The position numbers were made by a program, and so were the translations under genes. A stretch of 64,000 nt of DNA, taken from Deinococcus aquiradiocola (GTDB lineage: Bacteria; Deinococcota; Deinococci; Deinococcales; Deinococcaceae). The stretch lies in contig NZ_BMOE01000003.1 of assembly GCF_014646915.1 (NCBI RefSeq), forward strand, positions 248,001 to 312,000. Reading direction: 5' to 3'. Positions 63,170-64,000 of the stretch are shown here, one piece after another. Under the pieces are notes generated by a model that ran no database searches, was not told the DNA's origin, and worked only from the letters and a program-made list of their open reading frames with translations. Position 1 is the first letter of the stretch. Each line of letters starts with the position of its first letter.

Positions 63170-63391
63170 TCACCGCAGGCCGGCGGGGGTGCTGGCGCGC
63201 TGCGCGGTGTAGCCTTCCTCGGTGACGGCGGCCACCAGGGCCTGCAGGTCGGCGTCGCCCTCGACGATGGCCTGCCCGGTCGAGAGGTCCACCTGGGCGT
63301 TCTGGACGCCGGGCACGGCGCGCAGGGCTTTGGTGACGGCGCTCTGGCAGTGGCCGCAGGTCATGCCGGTGATCTTCAGTTCGGTGGTCAT
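63170..63391 (-). CDS. copZ: copper chaperone, heavy-metal-associated domain (CopZ)
   Basis: 73 residues, single HMA domain. The Cu(I) motif is M10-T-C12-G-H-C15, followed by AVTKALRAVPGVQNAQVDLS and a C-terminal AAVTEEGYTAQR. It hands Cu(I) to a P-type ATPase (not in the window) or to CsoR. TACCCT ends six bases before the ATG, so the mRNA is probably leaderless. Confidence 0.93.
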   Translation of the reverse strand: MTTELKITGMTCGHCQSAVTKALRAVPGVQNAQVDLSTGQAIVEGDADLQALVAAVTEEGYTAQRASTPAGLR

Positions 63392-63397
63392 GCGTTC

Positions 63398-63426
63398 AGG
63401 GTAGACCCCGCCCCAGGGGGTGTCAA
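63398..63426 (-). promoter_or_regulatory. copZ promoter with CsoR-like operator
   Basis: Minus strand: TTGACA (63421-63426), a 17-base spacer, TACCCT (63398-63403). The spacer carries ACCCCCTGGGGCGGGGT, an ACCCC...GGGGT dyad of CsoR-operator type, so a bound repressor would sit between -35 and -10. Confidence 0.7.
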
Positions 63427-63506
63427 GAATGAAGCTGACACTGTTTCCGGGCGTGCTGGCGCGCAGCGAGGACCACCCTGACGGACAACGGACGCGGCCT
63501 CCGGCG

Positions 63507-63520
63507 ACCCCCCGGGGGAG
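63507..63520. promoter_or_regulatory. second CsoR-like GC dyad
   Basis: ACCCCCCGGGGGAG contains the CCCCC/GGGGG dyad expected of CsoR sites and lies about 130 bases before the Cys-rich copper-storage gene. No clear -35/-10 is visible next to it. Confidence 0.35.
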
Positions 63521-63650
63521 GATCAGGTACCGTGCTGGCCCGCGAGGGCCTTGAGCGTCCCTTCAGCGTGGCGGCGGCGGGCGCGCCGGGGAGGGTACGC
63601 TGGGTCACGCCACCCTTCGCCTCGCCACTCACCCTTCCTGGAGGTTCATC

Positions 63651-63980
63651 ATGACGAGTTCCGAACTGCAGGTCTGTCTGGACGCCTGCCTGCGTTGCCT
63701 GCAGGCCTGCGAGCACTGCGCGTCCGCGTGCCTGTCCGAGCCGGACGTGGGCATGATGGTGGCCTGCATCCGTCTGGACCGCGACTGCGCGGACGCGTGC
63801 ACCTTCACGGCGCGCCTGCTGATGCGCGGCAGTGAGCTGCACGCCGAGGCGTGCCGGGTGTGCGCCGAGGCCTGTGACCGCTGCGCGGCCGAGTGCGGCA
63901 GGCACGGTCACGAGCACTGCCAGGCGTGCGCGCGGGCGTGCCGGGCGTGCGCGGACGCCTGCCGGGCCCTGGCGGCCTGA
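63651..63980 (+). CDS. cysteine-rich four-helix copper-storage protein (DUF326/Csp3-like)
   Basis: 109 residues with 19 cysteines, mostly in CxxxC and CxxC spacing along four helices (CLDACLRCLQACEHCASAC; CRVCAEACDRCAAEC; CQACARACRACADAC). No signal peptide, so a cytosolic Csp3-type Cu(I) store. GGAGG precedes the ATG. It is divergent from copZ-csoR, completing a copper-handling module. Confidence 0.92.
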   Translation: MTSSELQVCLDACLRCLQACEHCASACLSEPDVGMMVACIRLDRDCADACTFTARLLMRGSELHAEACRVCAEACDRCAAECGRHGHEHCQACARACRACADACRALAA

Positions 63981-64000
63981 ACTGCACGAGGACGTGGCCC

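Overview
The window is chromosome- or megaplasmid-like DNA of a Deinococcus. The base composition is very GC-rich. It encodes PprA, a DNA-repair protein essentially confined to Deinococcus, and a DdrA-like Rad52-family protein. Several genes carry a -10 hexamer only 6-9 bases upstream of the start codon, as expected for leaderless mRNAs. I saw no tRNA, rRNA or insertion sequence.

Layout. 1-7.9 kb: a peptide ABC transporter (binding protein and two permeases, the last running off the left edge), an O-GlcNAcase-type GNAT acetyltransferase, a class-C-beta-lactamase-fold hydrolase and AnmK. This looks like a muropeptide/amino-sugar salvage set. A similar 15-base motif precedes the transporter and anmK. 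A DdrA-like gene follows. 8-9.4 kb: the two subunits of a 3-oxoacid CoA-transferase. 9.6-11.9 kb: a DUF4388 / small GTPase / roadblock / V4R-like operon resembling actinobacterial conservons. 12-19.7 kb: a GMC oxidoreductase, a two-component system next to two small exported proteins, and a diguanylate cyclase. 19.8-26 kb: pprA, an SDR, an aldo/keto reductase and a large PAS/GAF histidine kinase. 26-29.7 kb: a CRISPR relic, a WYL regulator, a TPR regulator, a 56-residue exported peptide and a four-repeat CRISPR array with no cas genes in the window. 30.9-37.6 kb: a large glycine-rich DUF11 protein and a MacAB-type export operon with a small exported partner. 37.7-43 kb: a lexA-imuB-(82-aa protein)-dnaE2 mutagenesis cassette, then a Nudix hydrolase.

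44-58 kb is the most coherent metabolic locus. A family-5 binding protein, a permease, a permease-ATPase fusion, an ATPase and a GH3 beta-glucosidase are transcribed leftward. A LacI regulator, two Gfo/Idh/MocA oxidoreductases and two TIM-barrel epimerase-like enzymes are transcribed rightward. Two identical LacI-type operators sit in the shared divergent promoter region and a related one precedes the glucosidase gene. I infer uptake of a beta-glucoside or oligosaccharide, hydrolysis by GH3, and a parallel oxidation/isomerisation route, possibly through 3-keto sugars.

58-64 kb: a sedolisin-family (S53) peptidase, a glycine-rich protein, a polar amino-acid ABC binding protein and permease without an ATPase, a palindromic repeat element also found at 9.5 kb, and a copper module (CsoR, CopZ, Cys-rich Csp3-like storage protein) with a CsoR-like operator inside the copZ promoter.
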